7,124 nucleotides of DNA from Pseudomonadota bacterium (lineage in GTDB: Bacteria > Myxococcota > UBA9042 > PHBI01), in contig SYAK01000445.1 in NCBI GenBank assembly GCA_005788935.1, positions 1-7,124 of the forward strand. The letters are read 5' to 3'. Positions 1-6,296 of the stretch are shown here, one piece after another. Made by a program: the position numbers and the translations under genes. Position 1 is the first letter of the stretch. Each line of letters starts with the position of its first letter. The notes below the pieces were generated by a model. It made no database searches. It was not told the DNA's origin and was given only the letters and a program-made list of their open reading frames with translations.

Positions 1-787
1 ACGCCAGCGCGGGCACGGCGTGCGGCGCCGCCTGAGCGAGGCGGGGAAGTCGGGCGGCCGCGAGCTCGGCGCGCAGGATGTCCGGGTCGTTCTGGGGAAA
101 GGGGGGCTGGCCGGCGATGAGCTCCCACAGGATGGCGCCAAGCGACCACACATCGCTCGGCGGCCCCTGAGGCTCGCCGCGCGCCTGTTCTGGGCTCATC
201 GAGCGGAGCGTGCCCCCCGAGAGCTCCGCTGTCGTCGCGGAGGGCGCCGGGACACGCATTGCGAGCCCCCAATCTATCACCTTGGTGTCGCCGAACGGGC
301 CGCTCATCACATTGGCCGGCTTCAGGGCCCGGTGGACGATGCCGCGCGCGTGTGCGTAGCCGACCGCCTCCGCCGCCGCGACCAGGTGGCGGATGAGGGT
401 GTAACGCGCCGAGACAGGCGGGTGCCCTGCGAGGATGTCGGCGAGCGAGCGTCCGCGCACGATCTGCATCGCGAACCATGGGCGACCGTCTGGTGAGGCC
501 CCGGTGTCGTAGACTGGAATGATCCCGGGGTGCTCGAGGCCTGCCGTGAGCAGGGCCTCGCGGCGGACGTGGTCTGCGTCATGCGGCCGGACCGGCTCCT
601 TCAGCGCCACCTCACGCCCGAGCCAGGCGTCGCGCGTCAGTACGATGCGGCCCATACCGCCCCAGCCGAGCTCCGGCCCGCGCTGCCAGCGTTCGGGCGG
701 CGACGATGCGGCAGGCGACAAGGGGGCGGCGGCGGGCCCGGAGGAGCCCTCGTCAAGGGTCGGGCGGGACAGGTCGCCTGCGGTCAA
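1..787 (-). CDS. Ser/Thr protein kinase-fold protein with HRD-to-HRA substitution (predicted pseudokinase), partial at left edge
   Basis: This is a Hanks-type (eukaryotic-like) kinase domain; 262 residues are visible and the C-terminus lies beyond position 1. Motifs in order: glycine-rich loop LGWGGMG (40-46), ATP lysine in VALK (K63), probable helix-C glutamate E77, catalytic-loop region HRALKPAN (152-159), DFG-equivalent IDWG (D172), SPE (198-200) and subdomain IX SDVWSLG (211-217). The catalytic aspartate of HRD is alanine (A154, codon GCC at 328-326), while K156, N159 and D172 are kept. From known kinase biochemistry, loss of this aspartate abolishes or strongly reduces phosphotransfer, so a pseudokinase or scaffold role is likely. 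The start is the TTG at 787, which overlaps the stop of the FHA gene as TTGA and has a GAGG about 10 nt upstream. An in-frame stop lies just upstream, and the only other start before the glycine loop is a TTG at 721. Residues 1-33 are a low-complexity leader. The missing C-terminus could carry sensor or TM domains. Kinase fold is near certain; inactivity is inferred. Confidence 0.93.
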   Translation of the reverse strand, partial: MTAGDLSRPTLDEGSSGPAAAPLSPAASSPPERWQRGPELGWGGMGRIVLTRDAWLGREVALKEPVRPHDADHVRREALLTAGLEHPGIIPVYDTGASPDGRPWFAMQIVRGRSLADILAGHPPVSARYTLIRHLVAAAEAVGYAHARGIVHRALKPANVMSGPFGDTKVIDWGLAMRVPAPSATTAELSGGTLRSMSPEQARGEPQGPPSDVWSLGAILWELIAGQPPFPQNDPDILRAELAAARLPRLAQAAPHAVPALA

Positions 788-1713
788 GCCGGCGTGCCCT
801 CGAGGGTGTCACGCGGCCCCAGCACGAGCTCGAAGCGCCCCGAGCCGTCGGTGCGGACGAGGTCGCGCCGGATGTGCAGCTCCACGAGGCGGCGGCGCAG
901 CCGCGCAAGGCCGGCGTCCCACTTCTGGCGGAGTCCGCGGGCATCCGTTTCGTTCGGCCACAGGGCCTGAGCCAGGATCCGCCACTCGACGGGGCCTCGT
1001 GTCCCTGCGAGCACCTGCACGATGCGGGCTGGGACTCCGTCGAGGACTGCGGGCCGGACATCGGTCGGGCCGGTGCGGACCACCACGGTGTCGGCGGCAA
1101 GCGTCAACGTCAGCGGCCGCTCGAGCGGGTCAACCGCAGCGGTCACGTCGACGGCCGAACGGTTGAGCGCCACAGCCCTGACAGAGACCCAGTGACCAGC
1201 CACCGCGAAGCGATCGCCCGGGCCGAGCGACTCATCCGGGAGGCCCGGGCGCCGAACCCAGACCGCCTGCTCATCGAGCCAGATAATGGCCAGCGCGGCC
1301 GGCTGGGCGCCGCTCACGACCGACAGCCCGTGGGGCTCCTCCACCACCGACGCCACCTTCGGCGGCACGAGGCGCTCACCCGACGGCAACTCGAGCGCGA
1401 GGACTTCCTCGGGCAGCTTGACCCGGGCCACACGCAGCGTCAGGTCCGCTGCGAGCTCGACGTCGAGCCCGGGGATCAGCTCGATCTCCGTCACGACCTG
1501 CCCCCGCACCGCGAAGCGGCCGCGAAGCGCAAGGAGGCGCAGCGACGACCCACGAAGGCTGACGAGGGCGTGAGCCTCCGACACGCGCGGGTCGTTGAGT
1601 CGAAGTGCTGCGGTCGCCGCCCGTCCGAGCATGTCGCCTGGCGACAATTCCCAAGCGAACCCGGCCGAGTCGTTGAATGTTACCCGTGCTCCCATGACTC
1701 CGGAGGTTACCAT
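784..1713 (-). CDS. FHA-domain protein with C-terminal winged-helix-like region
   Basis: The protein has 309 residues. The N-terminal part (about 8-100) is a forkhead-associated fold: LGR at 29-31 followed by SEAHALVSL from 45, giving the family's conserved G30-R31, S45 and H48. FHA domains bind phosphothreonine peptides. The usual NGT loop is not obvious; RGR lies near that position, so phospho-binding may be altered. Residues 115-185 form a second beta-rich stretch of unclear identity. The C-terminus (about 200-300) resembles an OmpR/PhoB-type winged helix: a helix with LAQALWP, a basic helix LRQKWDAGLARLRRRL, then a wing-like RTDGSGRFEL. A DNA-binding regulator is therefore plausible. The ATG at 1713 is chosen because GGAGAG lies 7 nt upstream; a GTG at 1734 would add 7 residues, and an ATG at 1695 is also possible. 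The stop overlaps the TTG of the kinase gene by 4 nt, implying translational coupling. FHA is well supported; the winged helix is from pattern only. Confidence 0.85.
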   Translation of the reverse strand: MVTSGVMGARVTFNDSAGFAWELSPGDMLGRAATAALRLNDPRVSEAHALVSLRGSSLRLLALRGRFAVRGQVVTEIELIPGLDVELAADLTLRVARVKLPEEVLALELPSGERLVPPKVASVVEEPHGLSVVSGAQPAALAIIWLDEQAVWVRRPGLPDESLGPGDRFAVAGHWVSVRAVALNRSAVDVTAAVDPLERPLTLTLAADTVVVRTGPTDVRPAVLDGVPARIVQVLAGTRGPVEWRILAQALWPNETDARGLRQKWDAGLARLRRRLVELHIRRDLVRTDGSGRFELVLGPRDTLEGTPA

Positions 1714-1770
1714 TCCCCCTCTCTCCACGTCCACCGCTTCCGGCCAGGCGTGGCGGGGCGCGGGCGTTCG

Positions 1771-2238
1771 TCAGCCGCCGAGGCGCTTCGTCATGAGCAG
1801 ACGCGGGTCGAACCGGAAGTCGTGGTCGCGGTAGAACCGCTGCGCGCCCGTGTTGTCGCGCCGCACGACCAGCTGCAGGTGCGAGGTCCCGGCCTCGGAG
1901 GCGTAGCGCTCGGCAGCCGCGAGCAGCATCGCGCCAATGCGTCGTCCGCGGTCGCGAGGTCGGACGAAGATCTCCATCAGGAAGGCCTCGCGTCCGCCGA
2001 ACTCGAAGTCGAAGCAGAAGGTCACGACGGCATGGCCCACCGGAACCCCGCCCACCTCGGCGATGAGCACGGTTCCCCAGTCGGGATGCGTCAGCAGCGC
2101 CTCGAAGCACCCTGACAGCCCGGCCTCGGTGCACGCGATCGCTTCGCCCGCATTGAACTCCAGCATGAAGCGCACGACCTGGGCCCGGTCCTCCGTCCCT
2201 GCGCGTCGCACGCTCGCGATGTCGCCGCCGTCCTCCAT
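1771..2238 (-). CDS. GNAT-family N-acetyltransferase
   Basis: A 155-residue single-domain GNAT protein, the usual length for this family, which transfers an acetyl group from acetyl-CoA to an amine; the substrate cannot be read from sequence. The acetyl-CoA-binding motif A is MEIFVRPRDRGRRIGAMLL (88-106). It follows a beta strand and precedes helix alpha-3; the R-x-x-G-x-G signature appears as RGRRIG, a frequent variant with Arg in place of the first Gly. Motif B is seen as LQLVVRRDNTGAQRFYRDHDF (split here at 121-141), with Y136 at the usual position of the general-acid tyrosine. The start is the ATG at 2238, preceded by a very strong GGAGGGGG. A TTG at 2277 would add 13 residues without a comparable site. 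The gene lies 67 nt downstream of the lipoprotein and 57 nt upstream of the FHA gene. It could be a passenger or could modify a partner in the cluster; nothing decides this. Confidence 0.92.
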   Translation of the reverse strand: MEDGGDIASVRRAGTEDRAQVVRFMLEFNAGEAIACTEAGLSGCFEALLTHPDWGTVLIAEVGGVPVGHAVVTFCFDFEFGGREAFLMEIFVRPRDRGRRIGAMLLAAAERYASEAGTSHLQLVVRRDNTGAQRFYRDHDFRFDPRLLMTKRLGG

Positions 2239-2242
2239 GCGT

Positions 2243-2250
2243 CCCCCTCC
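2243..2250 (-). promoter_or_regulatory. Strong ribosome binding site fixing the GNAT start
   Basis: On the minus strand this reads GGAGGGGG, with the GGAGG core 7 nt before the ATG at 2238. It is one of the clearest Shine-Dalgarno sites in the window and decides for this ATG over the TTG at 2277. Confidence 0.75.
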
Positions 2251-2305
2251 GGCGTCGCGCCGTTCCGCCTTGCTCAACCACTCCCGCCGAGGCGCGTCTC
2301 CGCGC

Positions 2306-2725
2306 TCACCTCGATTTCAGCGGGTCTCCGTCGCAGCCGGCGAGCTCGATGAGGGTCCGCGCCTGTGCCACGCACGCCACACTGGCCCGGTCGCCGCGGC
2401 TCCGGCATGACGCGAGGCATTTCTCACCGCGAGCTCCCGCCGTGCTGGCCAGGACAGAACGCCCACCCTCGTCGAGGCCCGCGAGTTCAGCCGCCACCAA
2501 CGCCGCTGCGTTATCGCAGGCGGCCTGGCACGCGGCCGCGTCAGGGGCGTCTGTGCGGGCTTCGACCGTCGCCGCGGGATTGGGCCGGTCAGTCGCGGGG
2601 GCCGCGTCAGGGACCTCGGCGACATCCCGTTCTCGTGCGGCGGGCGGCCTCGGACCGGGGCCGCAGCCTGCGAGCCATCCGAGGGTGCCCACCGCGACCA
2701 GAACCCCGAGGGACGCGGCCCGCAT
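2306..2725 (-). CDS. Small cysteine-rich lipoprotein with twin CxxxC motifs
   Basis: The protein has 139 residues. A signal peptide (MRAASLGVLVAVGTLGWLAG) ends in the lipobox LAG-C with C21 as the lipidation site, so it should be processed by Lgt and signal peptidase II. The next residue is Gly, not Asp, which would favour the outer membrane by the enterobacterial rule. An Ala/Pro-rich linker (22-62) is followed by a domain with six cysteines: C66-x3-C70, C103-x3-C107, C118 and C131. The even number and paired spacing suggest disulfide-linked helical hairpins in the periplasm. The final segment SVACVAQARTLIELAGC contains the last two. The ATG at 2725 is preferred because it gives an intact signal peptide; the frame stays open upstream but that part only shadows the neighbouring gene. 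Its first base is the last base of the upstream stop (TGATG), so translation is probably coupled. I do not recognise a named family. Confidence 0.85.
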   Translation of the reverse strand: MRAASLGVLVAVGTLGWLAGCGPGPRPPAARERDVAEVPDAAPATDRPNPAATVEARTDAPDAAACQAACDNAAALVAAELAGLDEGGRSVLASTAGARGEKCLASCRSRGDRASVACVAQARTLIELAGCDGDPLKSR

Positions 2726-3096
2726 CAGCCCCGGCCGGGCGGTTGCATGCTGCCGATGCCCTGGCGTGGGGGCTTCGGCGGCGGTGCGCGGTGCATGACC
2801 TCCGAGTGGACCGTGGCCCCGATGCGCTGCGGCTTCGGCGGTGCCTCGGGCGGTGCCTCCGACCACAGGACCTCCTGACGGATCTCCATGTTCGGCCGGG
2901 CGGTCTTCACCGGGGCTGGCGGCTGCGCGCGATGTTCGATGATGCGCTGGACCGTCACCACAGCCTCGCCCCGCTGCCGTGCGTAGTCGGCGTAGGACAT
3001 GTCATCTCGCGCGTCGACCTTCACGCCGCTGCCGGACGTCGCGAGGACCTCAGTCTGCTTGCCGGCTTCGCGCCCGCCCGTCTCCTGTCCGGCCAT
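2725..3096 (-). CDS. Hypothetical soluble protein with proline-rich duplicated C-terminus
   Basis: I do not recognise this 123-residue protein. It has no signal peptide and no TM segment. The N-terminal 30 residues are polar and Gly-rich. Residues 31-57 contain a potentially folded helix-like stretch with SYADYARQRGEAVVTVQRII. The C-terminal half is Pro/Lys/Arg-rich and contains a motif repeated twice: EVLWSEAPPEAPPKPQRIG (75-93) and EVMHRAPPPKPPRQGIG (99-115). The ATG at 3096 is chosen for the GGAGGG 7 nt upstream; a TTG at 3135 would add 13 residues with weaker support. It overlaps the lipoprotein start by one base (TGATG) and is the first gene after the divergent intergenic region, so it probably leads the minus-strand operon. 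The strong ribosome site, coupling to a credible lipoprotein and GC-rich wobble pattern argue it is real. Its function is unknown; short proline-rich repeats could bind a partner protein. Confidence 0.68.
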   Translation of the reverse strand: MAGQETGGREAGKQTEVLATSGSGVKVDARDDMSYADYARQRGEAVVTVQRIIEHRAQPPAPVKTARPNMEIRQEVLWSEAPPEAPPKPQRIGATVHSEVMHRAPPPKPPRQGIGSMQPPGRG

Positions 3097-3451
3097 ATCG
3101 GTGCCCTCCGTGCGGTGCGGGTGCCCCAGCGACAACCCCGACCTAACCCAAGCTTACTGGCAGCGGTGCGTGCGCGTCCAGTCCCCAGCCCGCCTTCTTC
3201 CAACGGCCGAGGGACACCCGGCGAGGCAAGGCGCTCTCGACGCGGACGCCTCCCACACCACGGTCTCACCCGGTCACCGTGGCCGACGTCGAGCCCCCGG
3301 ACTCCATCGTACGCTCCGCCGCCGGTCGTGTTCTCCCGTAGGTTCCTGTCGCGATGCCAGCCGCGCCCCCTTGCGGTGCGGACCACAACGCGGCACAAGG
3401 GTGACCGCGTGCAGGCGTCAGGCCTCGCCGCAAGAGGAGACGCGCCACGCG
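3097..3451. promoter_or_regulatory. Divergent intergenic region, probable control region for both directions
   Basis: This is the only long gene-free stretch in the window (355 nt), lying between two outward-facing genes, so promoters for both units should be here. The segment around 3139-3162 is locally less GC-rich than its surroundings and could hold the minus-strand promoter, but I see no convincing -35/-10 pair. A short inverted repeat, CCCTTG (3368-3373) and CAAGGG (3396-3401) with a 22-nt loop, lies about 50 nt before the plus-strand start. Ribosome sites mark the two ends: GGAGGG (minus strand, 3104-3109) and GAGGAG (plus strand, 3434-3439). No RNA gene or conserved small ORF is evident. 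Confidence 0.45.
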
Positions 3452-5266
3452 ATGGCCGACTGGGACCCCGGACCCCCCTGGATTCGCGACGACTTCCCGC
3501 AGCCCATCGCGATCGCCTGGGACGCTGCGCTCGGCACCCTCGCGTCGCCCGACGGACCCGATCCGCAGCGATTCGTCGCCGCTGTCGAGGCCGCCCTCCG
3601 TTATCTGACCGGCATCCAGCTCGCCGCCCTGCGCGCGGCCGAGGCGCCCCTCCCCGAGCTGCTCCGCGGGGGAGCCTTCCGGCAGCCGACGCTCGGGTTC
3701 TGGTTTCTGCTCGCGAAGAACCTGCGCGACGCCCCGCCGAACCTGCTGACCCCCGAGCTCGGCGACTGGCCCGATCCGTTCATCGACGGCACGCTGGCCG
3801 AACTCATCAACCTGCGCGGGCGCCTGCGCTTCGAGCCAGGTGACGGTCCTCCGAATCCCGAGCAGCGCAGGCTCACGGCGCGAATCGTCCCGCTCGCGGT
3901 CGAGGTCATGCGCTCCCTCGCCCCGCTGCGTGCACCGAAGCTCTTGATGGTCGTCGCCCAGCGCGCAATCGACGCCTTCCGCCACGACGGTGCCATCCAG
4001 GTCTTCCACGGGCCCGGGCTCCAGCCTCCGGCCGAGCGCGCGCGCTGGCGCGGTCAGCTCGTCAATTTCGCGCTCGTGCTGGCCCCATCGTCGGCTGCGG
4101 CCAACCGTCGTGAGGCCATCCACCTCGCCCCCTTTGTCACCTTCGAGCGCCTCCGCGACGCGCAGGCTGACAGCGTCTGCCTTTGGCGGGGGATGAACGA
4201 GCGCACGCAGGTCCTCGTGCACGGAGACCCCGAGGACCCTCGCGCCTGGCGCGCCCTCGAGAGCGGCACGCTGCTCTGGCCCTTCCAGCGCGACGAGCCT
4301 GAGTCCGGTCCGCGCGAAGCCGCCTTCCCCCAGCGACTCCGCCACGTCGACGGCGCTCCCGGGCCCCTCGAGCCGCCGACCATGCGGGGGGCGCCCCTCG
4401 CTCGCGCTCCCGAGCCGCGGCTGTCCGCCTGGCCCACGGGTGGAACCGCCTCCCCCGTCGCGGCTGCTCCGGCCCCGTCGCGCGGCCTGCGTCTCGCAGG
4501 TCTCATCCTCGGCGCGGCCCTCGCCCTCGCGGCCACGACCTGGTTCGCGCTCCGCATCGCGTCCGACCTCGAGGTCGCACCAGCCCCGTCGGCCGCCCCG
4601 GCGCCACCCTCGACGCCATCCGCGGCGTCGCCACGCCTCGCCGCCGCCCCGCCGGCAGCTCCCTCGACGCCGCCAGGGACCCTCACCTCGGGCGTCTGGG
4701 AGCTCGAGGCGCAGATCCTCGTGTCCGGACCAGCGACCTCACCGGCGGGCGCTCGGCGTTCAGCGCCCTCGCCTCTGCCGGTGGCCTATCGCCTGCAGCT
4801 CCAGCGCATGGCGGACGCCGCGACGCTCGAGGGCACGCTCACCCGCAAGCCGCCGAGTCCGCCCCCACAGCGGCAGACGACCCGTCGCCCCGCGCCGGGC
4901 ACGACCCCGGCCTCAGGTCCGGTCATCCCCGTCGGGCCGACCCCGGGCGGCAGCTGGGTCATGCGCACCGGTCTGAAGGGGGAGGGGCGCAACGAGTTGA
5001 TCGAGCTTGGGATTCGTGTGCGTCGGACCCCGTTTGGTCTCATCGGCCTGTGGCGCCACGAGGGGGCCGAACGCACCCGGGGCGCCCTCGCGGGTGTCGT
5101 CACCGGCGCGCCCGAGGGGACGCCGCTCCCAGCCGTGAGCCCATGCCTCGCGACCTGCCTCGCTGACTGTGCCGATACCGTGCCCGCGGCCGATCCCGCC
5201 GCAGAGGGCTGCCTCGAGACCTGCCTCGCGCCAGCCCGTTGTCCAGCCGTGGCCCCGTCGCCCTGA
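3452..5266 (+). CDS. Single-pass membrane protein of unknown function with cysteine-rich C-terminus
   Basis: The protein has 604 residues and I do not recognise a named family. Residues 1-200 are mostly helical, with patches such as RQPTLGFWFLLAKNLRD and LAELINLRGRLRF (the latter around 115-127). Residues about 205-275 look beta-rich (HLAPFVTFERL, DSVCLWRGMNERTQVLVHGD). After a Pro-rich stretch, one hydrophobic segment (about 346-370, LAGLILGAALALAATTWFAL) should span the membrane. With no N-terminal signal, and an Arg-containing flank on the N-side, the N-part is probably cytoplasmic and the C-part periplasmic. An Ala/Pro/Ser linker follows, then a beta-rich region (about 415-550) interrupted by Pro/Arg-rich low complexity. 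The tail has six cysteines: C565, C569, C573, C587, C591 and C597. The ATG at 3452 is chosen as the first ATG before the folded part, with GAGGAG 12 nt upstream; a GTG at 3401 is possible. It is divergent from the signalling cluster and 121 nt ahead of slyD. Confidence 0.85.
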   Translation: MADWDPGPPWIRDDFPQPIAIAWDAALGTLASPDGPDPQRFVAAVEAALRYLTGIQLAALRAAEAPLPELLRGGAFRQPTLGFWFLLAKNLRDAPPNLLTPELGDWPDPFIDGTLAELINLRGRLRFEPGDGPPNPEQRRLTARIVPLAVEVMRSLAPLRAPKLLMVVAQRAIDAFRHDGAIQVFHGPGLQPPAERARWRGQLVNFALVLAPSSAAANRREAIHLAPFVTFERLRDAQADSVCLWRGMNERTQVLVHGDPEDPRAWRALESGTLLWPFQRDEPESGPREAAFPQRLRHVDGAPGPLEPPTMRGAPLARAPEPRLSAWPTGGTASPVAAAPAPSRGLRLAGLILGAALALAATTWFALRIASDLEVAPAPSAAPAPPSTPSAASPRLAAAPPAAPSTPPGTLTSGVWELEAQILVSGPATSPAGARRSAPSPLPVAYRLQLQRMADAATLEGTLTRKPPSPPPQRQTTRRPAPGTTPASGPVIPVGPTPGGSWVMRTGLKGEGRNELIELGIRVRRTPFGLIGLWRHEGAERTRGALAGVVTGAPEGTPLPAVSPCLATCLADCADTVPAADPAAEGCLETCLAPARCPAVAPSP

Positions 5267-5387
5267 CCCCTCGCTGCGCGATTTCGCTCGAAGCCCGCTT
5301 GCCGCGCGCCCGATTCCGTTTTAGGGCGTGGCGACGCCGGCCGAGCAGCGGCCGCGCACCCCTCCTCCTGCAGCGCCGAGGCCCCGC

Positions 5388-5885
5388 ATGTCCGCCATCA
5401 TCGCCGACAACCACGTTGTGACCATCGCCTACACGCTCCGCAACGACGCGGGTGAGGTCCTCGACGCCTCTGACCCCGGCGAGCCCCTCAGCTACCTCCA
5501 TGGCGTCGGCCAGATCGTGCCCGGCCTCGAGGACGCCCTCACCGGCAAGCGCGCGGGTGACGCCCTGAAGGTCTCTATCCCGCCCGAGCAGGCCTACGGC
5601 GTCCACGACCCCGAGGGCGTCCAGACGCTCCCGCGCGAGGCCTTCCCGCCTGGCGCCAACATCGAGGTCGGCGAGAACTTCCAGGCCGAGATCGATGAGG
5701 ACAACATGGCCACGCTGTGGATCACCGAGGTCGAGGGTGACCAGGTCACGGTCGACATGAATCACCCGCTCGCGGGCGAGACCCTCCACTTCGAGGTGTC
5801 GGTCATCAGCATCCGCGCCGCGAGCGCCAATGAGCTCGCCCACGGCCATGCGCACGGCGCCCACGGTCACGACCACCACCACTGA
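5388..5885 (+). CDS. slyD: FKBP-type peptidyl-prolyl cis-trans isomerase SlyD
   Basis: SlyD is a cytoplasmic prolyl isomerase and chaperone that also stores and delivers nickel for hydrogenase maturation in enterobacteria. This 165-residue protein shows the FKBP half-domain (about 1-70) with the signature HGVGQIVPGLEDAL (38-51) and SIPPEQAYG. The insert-in-flap chaperone domain follows (about 72-128), and the closing FKBP strand carries the family's VDMNHPLAGETLHFEV (122-137). The C-terminal tail (152-165) holds eight histidines in 14 residues, as expected for the metal-binding tail. The ATG at 5388 has GAGG 6 nt upstream; extending upstream adds only Pro/Arg-rich sequence unlike SlyD. Spacing of 121 nt from the preceding gene allows an own promoter; the only T-rich patch there is GTTTTAG near 5318-5324, too weak to call. 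It converges on the ferredoxin gene. The family assignment is firm; nickel delivery is inferred from homologues. Confidence 0.96.
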   Translation: MSAIIADNHVVTIAYTLRNDAGEVLDASDPGEPLSYLHGVGQIVPGLEDALTGKRAGDALKVSIPPEQAYGVHDPEGVQTLPREAFPPGANIEVGENFQAEIDEDNMATLWITEVEGDQVTVDMNHPLAGETLHFEVSVISIRAASANELAHGHAHGAHGHDHHH

Positions 5886-5921
5886 GCGGTGCGGAAGCTC
5901 GCTGCGGGCCGTCCGCCTGCG

Positions 5922-6281
5922 TCAGCCCTCGCCATCCTCGGCGAGGTCACGCAGGTCGGGCGGGCGAACCGCGAGCACCGCGACCGTGACATCACCGCGT
6001 GGCCGCGTCTGACAGGCCAGCCGCTCGTTGGCCTGAAAGCGACGTGCGTACTTCTTCATCAGGTCGAGCTCTTCGATGCGGGCTGGCGTGAGCTCGCCTG
6101 ACAAGAGCCGCACCCGGCAGGTCCCGCATTCCGCGTGACCGCCACAAGCCTGCGGGATGTCGAGATCGACCGTATCCGCGCAGGCGAGCAGGTTGAGTCG
6201 CGACCACCCGGGGGACTCGAGCACCTGACCGTCCGGCAGCTGCCAGGTGATGCGCACATCGCCTTCGGGAGTCATCGCCAT
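5922..6281 (-). CDS. [2Fe-2S] ferredoxin
   Basis: A 119-residue soluble beta-grasp ferredoxin that should carry one [2Fe-2S] cluster and transfer single electrons. The four ligand cysteines are visible: C46-x5-C52-x2-C55, in ACGGHAECGTCRVRLLSG, and C90 in ERLACQTRP. The x5-x2 spacing fits the adrenodoxin-like or related bacterial types better than the plant type, whose spacing is x4-x2. An acidic C-terminal extension (DLRDLAEDGEG) follows the fold. The ATG at 6281 has GAGG 8 nt upstream; another ATG two codons later is possible. It starts 15 nt after the ybeY stop, so it is probably the last gene of the phoH-ybeY operon. The redox partner is not in the window. Whether it serves YbeY, RNA processing or an unrelated pathway cannot be said from sequence. 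Confidence 0.93.
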   Translation of the reverse strand: MAMTPEGDVRITWQLPDGQVLESPGWSRLNLLACADTVDLDIPQACGGHAECGTCRVRLLSGELTPARIEELDLMKKYARRFQANERLACQTRPRGDVTVAVLAVRPPDLRDLAEDGEG

Positions 6282-6296
6282 CGCAGCGCCTCGCGT

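Noticed and set aside
706..2115. Plus-strand open frame of 469 codons
   Set aside because: It lies antisense to the kinase, FHA and GNAT genes, which show clear family motifs. Its product is Arg/His/Gln-rich with no recognisable domain, as expected of GC-rich antisense frames.
3110..3382. TGCGGTGCGG occurring twice in the intergenic region
   Set aside because: Short GC-rich words recur by chance here and nearly the same word occurs elsewhere in the window; there is no regular spacing.
2999..3451. N-terminal extension of the membrane protein by 151 codons
   Set aside because: The extension would overlap the opposite-strand gene, is Arg/Pro-rich and lacks a domain; the ATG at 3452 has a ribosome site and begins the plausible folded part.
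2365..3843. Plus-strand open frame of 492 codons
   Set aside because: It runs across the lipoprotein, the hypothetical gene, the intergenic region and the start of the membrane-protein gene in another frame. The Arg/Pro-rich composition marks it as a shadow.
3266..4345. Minus-strand open frame of 359 codons
   Set aside because: It is antisense to the 604-residue membrane protein, whose TM segment, linker and cysteine pattern make better sense. No motif is seen in the antisense product.
5299..5327. Possible sigma-70 promoter before slyD (TTGCCG, then a T-rich patch)
   Set aside because: With acceptable spacing the -10 matches only two or three consensus bases.
5100..5882. Minus-strand open frame of 260 codons
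   Set aside because: It is exactly antisense to slyD, which is unambiguous by its FKBP motifs and histidine tail.
5882..5925. Possible bidirectional terminator between slyD and the ferredoxin gene
   Set aside because: Arms CTGA/TCAG and GCGGA/TCCGC pair with a 5-nt mismatch on each side and no T-tract; the outer pair is just the two stop codons with flanking bases. It is too weak to call.
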